From the NCBI GenBank assembly GCA_013377095.1, contig JACAAY010000008.1:16742-80741 (forward strand): 64,000 nucleotides of DNA, written 5' to 3'. A program made the translations under genes and the position numbers. The DNA is from Desulfuromonadales bacterium (GTDB lineage: Bacteria; Desulfobacterota; Desulfuromonadia; Geobacterales; Pseudopelobacteraceae). The notes under the pieces are model-generated. The model made no database searches. It had not been told where the DNA came from and worked only from the letters and a program-made list of their open reading frames with translations. This document shows, piece after piece, positions 46,210-55,153 of this stretch (the stretch's first letter is position 1; every line of letters begins with the position of its first letter).

Positions 46210-48045
46210 ATGCGTCACGGCGGCATCTACGCTGAAGAAATAACCGGCAAGGCCTATGACACCCGCATCCTGAAGCGATTCGCGCGCTATGTGAAGCCGT
46301 ACGGTGGCGCTATCACCGTGGTACTGTTGGTCCTGCCGCTCGTGGCTGCCTGTCGTCTGGCGCAACCATGGATCATCAAGCAGGCTATCGACAACCACAT
46401 CACCACCGGACGTCTGGCTGGTCTTGAGGGTATTGCAGTCCTGTTTCTCGGGATTCTGCTGACCGAAGGGCTGCTTGCCTATCTCGAGGTCTACCTGTTG
46501 CAATCAGTGGGTCAGCGGGTCATGTCCGACATGCGCGGTGAACTCTTCCAACATGTCATGGGGCTGCCCGTTTCCTGGTTCGACCGTACTCCGGTCGGCA
46601 GTGTGGTCACACGACTGACCAGCGATGTTGAGGTCCTGGGGGAAATGTTTGCCTCGGGCATCATCACCATCGTGGGGGACATCCTGCTGCTGATCGGCAT
46701 CTTCTCCATCATGCTCTGGATGAACCTGAAACTGTCGCTGGTTACCTTTTCGATCCTGCCACTGCTGTTCTATCTGGCCTGGGCCTTCCGCCGCAAAATG
46801 CGACAATCGTTCCGTGAGGTGCGGGCCCGTCTGGGGCGGCTGAATGCTTCATTGGCCGAAAGCATCGGCGGCATGCCGATCATACAAGCATTTAACCGCC
46901 AGCGGGATGAGGAGCGCCGTTTCCGGGAGCTGAACGCTTCCTACAGGGACGCCAACCTGCCGGTCATCTTCTGGGACGCCTCGCTCTACGCCATTGTGGA
47001 GGCGCTCTCTTCGGTTGCGGTGGCCCTGATAATCTGGTACGGCGGAGGGGAAATCCTGCGTGGCACGCTGACCTTCGGTGTTCTGGTGGCATTTATCCAG
47101 TATATTGAAAAGTTTTTCTCCCCTATCCGCGACCTGTCGGCCAAGTATTCGGTTATGCAGGGCGCCATGGCCGCCCTCGAACGTATCTTTGCATTGCTGG
47201 ATACGCCGGTTGGGGACCAGGCACCGGGAACCGGTGACCGGGAAACCGAAAAACCGGTCCCCGGCAGTTTCCAGTCCCAGGTCCCGCTCATCGAGCTGCG
47301 CAACATAACCTTTGCCTACCGTGACAGTGAAAAAGCCCTGCAGGACTTCAGCCTGTCTGTCCGGCGCGGAGAGCGTGTGGCCCTGGTGGGAGAAAGCGGC
47401 GGCGGTAAAACGACCATTACCCGCCTCCTGACCAGGCTCTACGAAATAGACAACGGCGCCATCCTGATCGACGGCATCGATATCCGCACCATGTCCGCCT
47501 CGGATCTGCGCCACCGTATCGGCATCGTCCTGCAGGACCCCTGCCTGTTTGCGGGGAGTATCGAGTTCAACATCCATCTGGGTGATGAACAGGCACGCAA
47601 GCGGGTGCGTGAAGCAGCCGCCTGCGTGGGGGCGGACCGGTTTATCGAACGATTACCGGCCGGTTATCAGGAGGAGGTCAGGGAGCGGGGCAACAACTTT
47701 TCCGTTGGCGAGAAACAACTGATCTCCTTTGCCCGCGCCGTTGCCTTTGACCCGGAGATCCTGGTGCTGGACGAAGCCACCGCCAGCGTCGATTCCACCT
47801 CGGAGCAGATGATCCAAGATGGCATCAAGGGGCTGATGCGGGGACGCACCTCGCTGATCATCGCCCACCGACTCTCCACCATCCAGGACGCCGACCGCAT
47901 CGTGGTCGTGCAACATGGCCGCAAACTGGAGGAGGGGACCCACCAGCAGCTGATGCAGAGCCGGGGAGTATATTTTCGTCTGCACCAACTCCAGTTCAAC
48001 GGCGTACCAACAGTAAAAACCACACCAGCGGAGCAACCATCATGA
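46210..48045 (+). CDS. MsbA-like ABC exporter (fused membrane and ATPase domains)
   Basis: 611 residues. Six membrane helices fill about residues 30-320, and the ATPase domain has ALVGESGGGKTTITRLL, a signature region FSVGEKQLISFARAV and ILVLDEATASVDS. The signature is VGEKQ rather than SGGQ. It is likely a lipid, peptide or drug exporter. Residues around 335-358 (DQAPGTGDRETEKPVPG) between membrane and ATPase domains come from an in-frame heptamer repeat. Its stop overlaps the globin-PsiE gene (ATGA), so the two are coupled. Confidence 0.9.
   Translation: MRHGGIYAEEITGKAYDTRILKRFARYVKPYGGAITVVLLVLPLVAACRLAQPWIIKQAIDNHITTGRLAGLEGIAVLFLGILLTEGLLAYLEVYLLQSVGQRVMSDMRGELFQHVMGLPVSWFDRTPVGSVVTRLTSDVEVLGEMFASGIITIVGDILLLIGIFSIMLWMNLKLSLVTFSILPLLFYLAWAFRRKMRQSFREVRARLGRLNASLAESIGGMPIIQAFNRQRDEERRFRELNASYRDANLPVIFWDASLYAIVEALSSVAVALIIWYGGGEILRGTLTFGVLVAFIQYIEKFFSPIRDLSAKYSVMQGAMAALERIFALLDTPVGDQAPGTGDRETEKPVPGSFQSQVPLIELRNITFAYRDSEKALQDFSLSVRRGERVALVGESGGGKTTITRLLTRLYEIDNGAILIDGIDIRTMSASDLRHRIGIVLQDPCLFAGSIEFNIHLGDEQARKRVREAAACVGADRFIERLPAGYQEEVRERGNNFSVGEKQLISFARAVAFDPEILVLDEATASVDSTSEQMIQDGIKGLMRGRTSLIIAHRLSTIQDADRIVVVQHGRKLEEGTHQQLMQSRGVYFRLHQLQFNGVPTVKTTPAEQPS
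47211..47286. repeat. In-frame inverted heptamer repeat inside the ABC exporter gene
   Basis: Units GGGGACC, AGGCACC, GGGAACC, GGTGACC, GGGAAAC (47212-47246) face a C-rich arm (about 47253-47286, CCGGTCCCCGG...CAGTCCCAGGTCCC). It adds about 25 codons to the interdomain linker, a place where added length is tolerated. Confidence 0.7.
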
Positions 48046-48941
48046 TCACCATGCCCGAATTACGCGAACACTACCGCTTCACCGATGAGGATGCAGAGTT
48101 GCTCCTGTCGCTCCAGCCACTGGCCCGCGAACATGTGGAACAGTTTTCCCAGGAATTCTATGATTACCTCTACGGATTGCCGGACACGGCTGCCATCCTC
48201 AACAAAGCCAACCGGGTACATCTGCGCCAGATGCACAACGACTGGTTTCTGGCGCTGTTTACCGGAATCTACGACAACCACTACCTGAACCATCTGACCC
48301 GCATCGGCCATGCCCACGTCAAGGTCGGGCTCAATATTCACTTCGTCAATGCCGCCATGAACCAGATCCGGCATTTCCTGCTCAACCTGATCGACGACCA
48401 TTACCATGACCGGGAGCAGCGCCGACTTCTGCGCGAGGCGGTGGAGAAGATTCTCGACATGAACCTGGACGTTATGGGCAGCTCCTACCGTGAAGAGGAG
48501 ATGAAAAAGGTTTTTCTCTCCCGCAAGATCGAGTCATTTCTGATCACCGCCACCGAACGCTTCACCTACGGTCTCAATCTGGTGCTGGTGCTGGCCCTGG
48601 TGGCCGTTTCCATCTCAGTCGTATGTCTCTTTGCCTGGGATATCATGCACATCTTCCAGGGCGATGTTGAAAAGGGAATCCTGAGCGCCCTGGGCGAGCT
48701 GCTGATCCTCTGGATGATGATCGAATTGATGGATAGCGAAATCAAAAATCTGAAAGGGGGCAAGTTTAGTATTCTGGTGTTCATCGGCGTGATCATCGTT
48801 GCCATGATCCGTGAAATACTGATCTCCACCCTTCGTCATGACGACCTGACCACCCAGGGTTTTCTGGCCGGTACCCTGCTGATACTGGGCGTCGTCTATT
48901 ACCTGGTCTCCATTGCCCAGAAAAATCAGACCAAGGCCTGA
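48042..48941 (+). CDS. Protoglobin fused to a PsiE-like membrane domain
   Basis: 299 residues. The N-terminal 160 residues form a globin-coupled-sensor type globin: FTDEDAELLLSLQPLAREHV, with the probable haem-proximal His in TRIGHAHVKVGLNIHF. The C-terminal 130 residues contain four membrane helices resembling PsiE (phosphate-starvation-inducible E): LGELLILWMMIELMDSEIKN and REILISTLRHDD. There is no kinase or cyclase output. It could sense O2, NO or redox at the membrane. It is translationally coupled to the upstream ABC exporter. Confidence 0.85.
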   Translation: MITMPELREHYRFTDEDAELLLSLQPLAREHVEQFSQEFYDYLYGLPDTAAILNKANRVHLRQMHNDWFLALFTGIYDNHYLNHLTRIGHAHVKVGLNIHFVNAAMNQIRHFLLNLIDDHYHDREQRRLLREAVEKILDMNLDVMGSSYREEEMKKVFLSRKIESFLITATERFTYGLNLVLVLALVAVSISVVCLFAWDIMHIFQGDVEKGILSALGELLILWMMIELMDSEIKNLKGGKFSILVFIGVIIVAMIREILISTLRHDDLTTQGFLAGTLLILGVVYYLVSIAQKNQTKA

Positions 48942-48965
48942 CGGTACCGGCAAAGCGACTTCCAC

Positions 48966-49568
48966 ATGCCGCCCGGAGCACACATACTGGCCGGTTTTTC
49001 GCTCGGTTTTCACCACCGGCAACAGCTGACGCGCTTACTGGATAATGCCGCCGGACGCTGTTCACTGCTGAATCTGGACCCGCAACGTCTCAAAGCCGAG
49101 GGAGTATCCACCCTGGCGCTGGACTTTGATGGCGTACTGTCTCCCCATGGCAGTCCCGCTCCCCTTCCCGAAGCACGGGAATGGCTGGAGCGCTGCGTGA
49201 CCGTTTTCGGCAACCGGAACGTCTTCATCCTCTCCAACAAACCGACCGAAGAACGCCGCCACTGGTTTGAGCAGCATTTCCCTGCCATGCGTTTCATCGG
49301 CAACGTGCGCAAAAAGCCCTTCCCCGACGGACTCAACCGGATCGGGGAACTCGCCGGAGTTCCCCCCTCTTCCATCCTGATGGTCGATGATCGGCTGTTG
49401 ACCGGCTGCCTGGCCGCCATCCTGGCCGGAGCACGTGCAGCCTATATCCACCCCCCCTACGTCTCGTTCCGGCAACGCCCCTTCTCCGAGCTGTTTTTCA
49501 TGCTGCTGCGCTCAATGGAACGGATCTTTGTTCGTCTGGCCCGCCTCTTCCCGGACTCAACCACATAA
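48966..49568 (+). CDS. HAD-superfamily phosphatase, YqeG-like
   Basis: 200 residues. The nucleophile loop is LALDFDGVLSPHG; motif II is FILSNKP, Lys lies in RKKPFPDGL and motif IV is ILMVDDRLLTG. In the catalytic DxD, the second acidic residue is retained (DFD). An N-terminal 45-residue extension and a basic C-terminal helix could bind membrane, as in phosphatidylglycerolphosphate phosphatase relatives. The substrate is not known. Confidence 0.82.
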   Translation: MPPGAHILAGFSLGFHHRQQLTRLLDNAAGRCSLLNLDPQRLKAEGVSTLALDFDGVLSPHGSPAPLPEAREWLERCVTVFGNRNVFILSNKPTEERRHWFEQHFPAMRFIGNVRKKPFPDGLNRIGELAGVPPSSILMVDDRLLTGCLAAILAGARAAYIHPPYVSFRQRPFSELFFMLLRSMERIFVRLARLFPDSTT

Positions 49569-49595
49569 AAAAATGGGGCGGCTTGCGCCACCCCA
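49567..49595 (-). terminator. Terminator of the rubrerythrin gene
   Basis: The arms TGGGGCGGC and GCCACCCCA (49574-49595, one mismatch) are followed on the minus strand by TTTTTTT. It lies 28 nt past the rubrerythrin stop and directly after the convergent HAD gene. Confidence 0.75.
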
Positions 49596-49622
49596 GTCCG
49601 ATTCCATCCCGGCATCAATAAT

Positions 49623-50129
49623 CTACGCCGCCTTGTAAAATACCGACCCCTGTGCTCCGCATACCACACAGCGCTCGGGCGCTTGGCGTTCAGCCGTAAA
49701 GCCGCACACCGGACAGATATAATAATCAAACTCCTCGGTGGTGGCCCCCAGGCTGTCCAGCGCCCTCTGGTAGAGGGAAGCGTGTATTTTTTCAACGGCG
49801 TTGGCAAAGGTAAAGGAGCGGCGCGCAGCATCCGCCCCTTCCAGCTCTGCATCGGCAATCATCTGGGGATACATGTTCTTGAACTCGTGGGTCTCTCCTG
49901 CAATGGCTTCCAGCAGGTTTTTCTTGGTATCACCGACACCACCCGCCGTCCGCAGATGGCTGTGGGCGTGTACCGTTTCCGCTTCGGCCGCTGCCCTGAA
50001 AAGGCGGGCAACCTGGGTAAACCCCTCCTGATCGGCCTGTTTCGCAAATGCGAGATATTTTCTGTTTGCCTGGGATTCGCCTGCAAAAGCGTCCATGAGG
50101 TTCTGGTGCGATTTCGGTCCGTTTGCCAT
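49623..50129 (-). CDS. Rubrerythrin
   Basis: 168 residues. A ferritin-like four-helix di-iron domain (AGESQANRKYLAFAKQA, AETVHAHSH, GETHEFKNMYPQM) is followed by a rubredoxin-like Fe site (YICPVCGF, CVVCGA). It reduces hydrogen peroxide in anaerobes. The start at 50129 (MANGPKSHQN) has AAGGAGG upstream; an ATG at 50165 in frame is not needed. Confidence 0.95.
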   Translation of the reverse strand: MANGPKSHQNLMDAFAGESQANRKYLAFAKQADQEGFTQVARLFRAAAEAETVHAHSHLRTAGGVGDTKKNLLEAIAGETHEFKNMYPQMIADAELEGADAARRSFTFANAVEKIHASLYQRALDSLGATTEEFDYYICPVCGFTAERQAPERCVVCGAQGSVFYKAA

Positions 50130-50368
50130 GATGTATCCTCCTTGCGTGGTTGTCCGTATGTACAACCTTATACCATAACAGCACTCATTTTTGTAGTTTC
50201 CTCAAGGGCGCCCTGCCCCTCGCTCATGTGCCACGATATGGCGACATCCCTGCTGTCATGCTTTTAAGACCGGTAAAATGATAGGTATGGCGAACAAGCC
50301 GTGCTATCATTAATCCAGCATTCAGGGCAACCGCGAAGTTCACCGGTCGAGAATACGAGGAGGCATCC

Positions 50369-50644
50369 ATGGTTGTTGTTGTATCAGTCACCGGCTTGGT
50401 TGCAGTAGGTGTATGGCGGTATTCCAAGCTGAAGATCAGACGTATAGCCAGAGCGTATACGTTTTTGACGATACTGGGGCGAAATGGTTCAACCGTTGAC
50501 AGCTCGAACAGAATAGCCGCAACGATTGATATGTTTGCTGCCAAACAGCTAAAAGAGCCTGTCGCTGTCCATGTTGACAACGTGTTTAAGGGCAGCCCGC
50601 AGGCCTTACTGTCAGAAGCCAAAACAAAAGGTTTTCGTGGTTGA
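50369..50644 (+). CDS. Small unknown protein with N-terminal membrane segment
   Basis: 91 residues, beginning MVVVVSVTGLVAVGVWRYSKLKIRR, a likely membrane anchor followed by a basic stretch, then a helical part with no known motif. GAGGAGG eight bases before the ATG argues for a real gene. It lies 47 nt upstream of another small gene. Confidence 0.5.
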   Translation: MVVVVSVTGLVAVGVWRYSKLKIRRIARAYTFLTILGRNGSTVDSSNRIAATIDMFAAKQLKEPVAVHVDNVFKGSPQALLSEAKTKGFRG

Positions 50645-50691
50645 GCGGACGCCCCGAAAAAAAAACAGAGATACAATCGAGGTGAGCAGCC

Positions 50692-50901
50692 ATGGGCAAC
50701 ATTGCACAATTCAAGCGTATCTGCGGAAACTGTGAGGAGCTCGACATATGCGCCATCACTGACGCTGACGTTCGCATGCAGGCATTGGAGTGGTCCCATT
50801 CGGATGAAGCGACGCCCTCCGAAGGGGATATTGAGGATGCAATTCTGGGGCTTCACGAATTACAGGAGCTGAGGCGACAGAACAGCGATTACACCCAGTA
50901 G
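50692..50901 (+). CDS. Small unknown protein with Cys motif
   Basis: 69 residues; CGNCEELDIC near the start could bind metal, and the rest is acidic and helical (EGDIEDAILGLHELQEL). GAGGTG precedes the ATG. No family recognised. Confidence 0.5.
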   Translation: MGNIAQFKRICGNCEELDICAITDADVRMQALEWSHSDEATPSEGDIEDAILGLHELQELRRQNSDYTQ

Positions 50902-50928
50902 ATCAGTTCGGCAGACGCGCACAAGAGA

Positions 50929-53619
50929 TCATCTCTGTTGCGTTGCCGGTAACGCTGCTCCGAGCGCCTTTGTGATCCCATCCAAGGTGTAAGGTTTTGG
51001 CAGACTCGCACAGAAGCCGAACGTGGCAAATTCGGCCAATACGGGGTCTGTCGAGTATCCGCTTGATACTATCAGTCGAGCATTCGGATCGATTGCCAAG
51101 ATGTGCTTCGCCGCCTCCCTGCCCCCCATCCCACCCGGAATTGTCAGATCCATGATCACGGCCGAGTAGGGAGACCCGATATCCATGGCGGTTTTGTACA
51201 GAGCAATCGCTTCTTCACCGTTTGCGCACATCTGGACGTTGTATCCCATCTCATTCATCATGTGACAGGACATATCCCGAATGAGTTGTTCGTCATCCAT
51301 AACCAGCACCGAAAAACCGCTCTGACCTCCCACAGCCTCTGAAGACATGCCGGCGTCTTCGCGGACCACTTTATTTTCACTGACAGGCAAAAGTAACTCG
51401 AAACTCGTGCCCGTACCAACAACGGAATGGACACCGATATATCCGCCATGTTTGGAAACGATCGAGTGCGCCGTGGCAAGTCCAAGACCACTTCCGCCGG
51501 TCTTGGTTGTGAAATAGGGATCAAAGATCCTTTTCTGGTTTTCCTCCGATATGCCACATCCCGTGTCAGAAATGGTAAGCCTGACGTACCTACCCGCAGA
51601 CAGCGACATAATGTTGCCAGCATCAACCGTGACCATCTCACCAGTGATGTTGATTGTGCCGCCGCCCGGCATGGCCTGCGAGGCATTGATGATAATATTG
51701 TGGAGCACCTGGATGATTTGCCCCTCATCAACATCAAGAGCAGGAAGGTCGTCGGGCAATTCAATGACAGACAATACATTGGAGCCGCGCAACACAAATG
51801 AAGCCGACTCCTTCATGATGTGCTGCACTGAAACGGCTGTCTTGATCGGCGCGCCCCCCTTGGCGAATGTCAGCAACTGACGGGCAAGCTCCGCGGCACG
51901 ATAGGCAGCATTTTTCGCTTCCAGAAGTATTGCCGCAGATCGGTGGGACGCATCAAGGAACTTTTGGGCAAATGAGATGTAGCCGATGATCCCGGTGAGG
52001 ATATTATTGAAGTCATGGGCGATCCCTCCTGCCAAAACACCCAGGGATTCCAGCTTATGACTTTTCACGAGTTCGGCCTGCATCATGCGGCGCTCGGTGA
52101 TGTCTTCACTGATGACGACGATGTGGCTGACGTCGCCTCTGCTGTCGATCAGGGGAATCTTGCGGGTGTGCAGATAGATGGTTCCTTTTTCAGGGTGTCT
52201 GCTCACCTCTTCAGGAATATCCGACAGCACCCGTGAAGCAACCGTAGCAAGGTCGTCGGCCAGGAAGGAATCCGCTTGTTCCTTGGGCCAAAGATCATGG
52301 GCGTTTTTACCGAGCATCTCCGAAGCCGGGATACCAAAGATCTTTTCAGCCGACCGATTCCACAGTATCACCCGGAACTGGTCGATGACATCCTTGACGA
52401 AAAAAGCCAAGGGGGCATTTTCAAGTATGCTGGAGAGTAGTTTCTGGGAGTGGCTGAGCGTCTCCTCGGTCTGTTTTCGCTCGCTAATGTCCATTACGAT
52501 ACCGTAGAAAACGACGGTACCATCATCCAGCTTCTGGGGCAGAGCCGCGCCGTACAACCATTTCATTCCCTGTCGCGGGAGAAGCACGCGGTATTCACAT
52601 TCCCACCTGGTGAGATTTTTAGTTGCCTCGAATATACCGGCAAAAATCCGGTCTCGGTCATCGGGATGGAATCGTTCAAAAACTGCCGTTGCATTTTTCC
52701 GTACACAGTCTTGCGACAGTTCATAAATTTCATTCAGTTTTTCACTGGAGTAGGGGATGCTGATATGGCCATCCTGGTAAATGAGCGCCTGGAACAGGAC
52801 CCCGGGCACCTGAAGCGAAAGGTTGTTCAACATCGTGTGGCTTTGCCGCAGTTCCTCCTCAGTCTGCTTCTGCACGGAGACATCCCTGAAAACCCCGAGC
52901 ATGATGTCTCTTCCTCCGACGCTGGTGAGTGAATGTTTGATGTGGACCGGGATTCGCCTGCCGCTTTTCGAAAGAACGATCGCCTCGGCATTGTCAACCT
53001 GGTCATGCAGTGCGACGGTTGTTTTGAATTGGTTGGCAAAATGCTCCGCCAGATCCGGCGGATGCAGGCAGGTTTGGTGTTTGCCGATGATCTCCTCGCG
53101 GGGAGTTTCCAGCATCTCCTCAGCGGCCCTGTTGCAGTTAATGATCATTCCGGTGGCGGCATCTGCCCAGAAAATCGCGTCGGAGGCCCCCTCGAAGGTC
53201 AACCGGAAACTTTCTTCGCTCTTCTGCAGACGAAGTTCGGCCTGTTTGCGGTCTGTGATATCGACAATTGTCCCGACCAAACGGGAGGGCCCGCCCTGTT
53301 CGTCGTATTCGACAATCTTAGCCCGGGATTCTACCCAGAGAACCGTTCCTTCCCTGGCAATTATGCGGTGCTCGACAACTGAGGCGTTCCGTTTTTCCCG
53401 TATTTGATCTATGAATACTCCGAAGACTTGCTGATGGTCATCGGGATGTACAATCTGCTTTATAAAGGTGCTGTCAAAGATCGTGTCGTCCGGTGAATAG
53501 CCGATCAACTCGCAAAACCGCGGACTCAGATAGGCCAGTCCTGTTTTCAGGTCCCAATCCCAGAAGCCTTCGGTCGCAACATCCAGAATCAATTTGTAAC
53601 GTTCGGTCTCCACGGTCAT
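50929..53619 (-). CDS. PAS-domain hybrid histidine kinase with C-terminal receiver
   Basis: 896 residues, soluble. Four PAS/PAC modules lie in about residues 1-510 (ETERYKLILDVATEGFWDWD opens the first). The HisKA site is [20 protein letters not shown] (about 535), the ATPase has SDTGCGISEENQKRIFDPYF and GGSGLGLATAHS, and the receiver Asp is in VIMDLTIPGGMGG (about 835). Its C-terminal half closely resembles the kinase at 33776. AGAGGGG is close to the ATG. It sits alone on this strand among unknown small genes. Confidence 0.92.
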   Translation of the reverse strand: MTVETERYKLILDVATEGFWDWDLKTGLAYLSPRFCELIGYSPDDTIFDSTFIKQIVHPDDHQQVFGVFIDQIREKRNASVVEHRIIAREGTVLWVESRAKIVEYDEQGGPSRLVGTIVDITDRKQAELRLQKSEESFRLTFEGASDAIFWADAATGMIINCNRAAEEMLETPREEIIGKHQTCLHPPDLAEHFANQFKTTVALHDQVDNAEAIVLSKSGRRIPVHIKHSLTSVGGRDIMLGVFRDVSVQKQTEEELRQSHTMLNNLSLQVPGVLFQALIYQDGHISIPYSSEKLNEIYELSQDCVRKNATAVFERFHPDDRDRIFAGIFEATKNLTRWECEYRVLLPRQGMKWLYGAALPQKLDDGTVVFYGIVMDISERKQTEETLSHSQKLLSSILENAPLAFFVKDVIDQFRVILWNRSAEKIFGIPASEMLGKNAHDLWPKEQADSFLADDLATVASRVLSDIPEEVSRHPEKGTIYLHTRKIPLIDSRGDVSHIVVISEDITERRMMQAELVKSHKLESLGVLAGGIAHDFNNILTGIIGYISFAQKFLDASHRSAAILLEAKNAAYRAAELARQLLTFAKGGAPIKTAVSVQHIMKESASFVLRGSNVLSVIELPDDLPALDVDEGQIIQVLHNIIINASQAMPGGGTINITGEMVTVDAGNIMSLSAGRYVRLTISDTGCGISEENQKRIFDPYFTTKTGGSGLGLATAHSIVSKHGGYIGVHSVVGTGTSFELLLPVSENKVVREDAGMSSEAVGGQSGFSVLVMDDEQLIRDMSCHMMNEMGYNVQMCANGEEAIALYKTAMDIGSPYSAVIMDLTIPGGMGGREAAKHILAIDPNARLIVSSGYSTDPVLAEFATFGFCASLPKPYTLDGITKALGAALPATQQR

Positions 53620-53842
53620 CCCCTCTGCTCAATTTCTTCCGACATGATGAAACCATCCCTAGCAGGTCTGCCATGAAATATATACCGTTTTCCACTATTC
53701 CCATATAAATAATGACCCGACATCAGCGTCCACCACGAACAAGCTAATCAGCTCTGTTTGGTTCATGTATAAACTATTTTATGGACAGATCCTGCGCGTG
53801 GATTTATTTTGACCAGATCTATTTCATTCAGAAGGGGATTTT

Positions 53843-54178
53843 ATGAATTATCTCATCGTTGAGGACGAAGAAGGCGGAACCGCCCACCTCACCACTGACA
53901 GCCCGGCATCAAAAGACGGTATTCCGGTTCTCCGGATTGTAGCTGATGATGTGTCTGGAGATTTTACTGCGACAGACGTGATTTTGGATCCGAACAATCC
54001 ATTCGACATGTCTCTCGTGACCCATGCGGCCGATGTCATCGGCTCATGGATGCTTGCACCCTGCCGAACTCCAGAAGAACTTCACGCTGGCGAGTTGTTC
54101 TTGAGCCAACATCCAGGATACAACTACCTCGAATGCCCAGCCGCTAAAATAAAATGTGGTTCAGCAGACAAGGAATAG
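53843..54178 (+). CDS. Unknown acidic protein
   Basis: 111 residues (MNYLIVEDEEGGTAHLTTDSP...), rich in Asp and Glu, no membrane segment or recognised domain. It has AAGGGG upstream of the ATG and a strong terminator after the stop, which supports a real single-gene unit. Divergent from the kinase at 50929-53619. Confidence 0.6.
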   Translation: MNYLIVEDEEGGTAHLTTDSPASKDGIPVLRIVADDVSGDFTATDVILDPNNPFDMSLVTHAADVIGSWMLAPCRTPEELHAGELFLSQHPGYNYLECPAAKIKCGSADKE

Positions 54179-54227
54179 TGCTGCAGTTCAACGAGGCAAC
54201 CATTACGGCACTCGTGCAGCAATCTGT

Positions 54228-54260
54228 AGAGTCGACCCATCCGGGGCGGCTCTTTTTTTT
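54228..54260 (+). terminator. Terminator after the acidic unknown gene
   Basis: AGAGTCGACCC pairs with GGGGCGGCTCT (54228-54253, two mismatches), followed by eight T. The remainder of 54179-54526 shows no gene. Confidence 0.7.
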
Positions 54261-54526
54261 GGGGGGAACCATACGACCAAGAGCATGCCAGTACCAGCAA
54301 TAACAGGCGCCCAAGCACTACTGCTTGCGGCACCTGCGTGTGCTAACATAATTGAATAGTTATATTATTATTTAAACGCTTTCGCACTTGGCGAAATACG
54401 GTAAAATACGACTGTTTCTGGAAGAGCCTCGCACATATACATTCTTACCAACCCAGTGCAAACGGCGATACCTCCTATTCATCACGATATCTAAGCCCCA
54501 TACACGCAGTGAAAGGAGAAGGCACT

Positions 54527-55141
54527 ATGACACACGCCCATCAAACAATTTCACTTGGGTTTACCAACCAGCCGTTTCCACCGGGAGTTCACATATGCCA
54601 GATTTTCTGCAGTAACGATGAACGTCAGGCATCACTCCTCAAGTTCATTCTCAGCGGTCTGCAGTCCAAAGAACGCGCCTGTTGTTTTTCTGACAACGCT
54701 ACAGAACAGGCCATTGGTGAATTTCTTGGAAACTATGGAATTTCAAGCAATGATGTTATCGATAGCGGCGCTCTGACACTTGCAAAAACAAGGGATGTTT
54801 ACTTTAAAGACAACTGCTTTGATCCCGAACGAATGCTCAGCTTGTTGACTACATACTACACAGATTCTGTTGCACAAGGCTATCCTGCAGCCAGAGTTAT
54901 CGGCGAGATGACACCCGATATCCAACATATCAGCGGCGGAAACCGTCTGATGGAATATGAATCAAAAATTACCCTTCTCTTACGGGATCATCCCGTCACC
55001 GCAGTTTGTCAATACGACTCGCGCTCTTTTGATGGGGCCATGATAATGGATGTTTTGAAGGTGCATCCACTCATGATTGTTCGAGGTTCCGTGGTCCATA
55101 ACCCTTTTTGCATCACACCGGAAGAATTTCTGACTCAATAG
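54527..55141 (+). CDS. MEDS-domain sensory protein
   Basis: 204 residues. Opening GVHICQIFCSNDERQASLLKF and later RVIGEMTPDI, with the DYD-like YDSRSF, match the MEDS (methanogen/methylotroph DcmR sensory) fold, a KaiC-like small-molecule sensor. There is no output domain. AAAGGAG precedes ATG 54527. The kinase gene starts 12 nt downstream, so MEDS may act as an accessory sensor to it. Confidence 0.8.
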   Translation: MTHAHQTISLGFTNQPFPPGVHICQIFCSNDERQASLLKFILSGLQSKERACCFSDNATEQAIGEFLGNYGISSNDVIDSGALTLAKTRDVYFKDNCFDPERMLSLLTTYYTDSVAQGYPAARVIGEMTPDIQHISGGNRLMEYESKITLLLRDHPVTAVCQYDSRSFDGAMIMDVLKVHPLMIVRGSVVHNPFCITPEEFLTQ

Positions 55142-55153
55142 AATGACGAAAAT

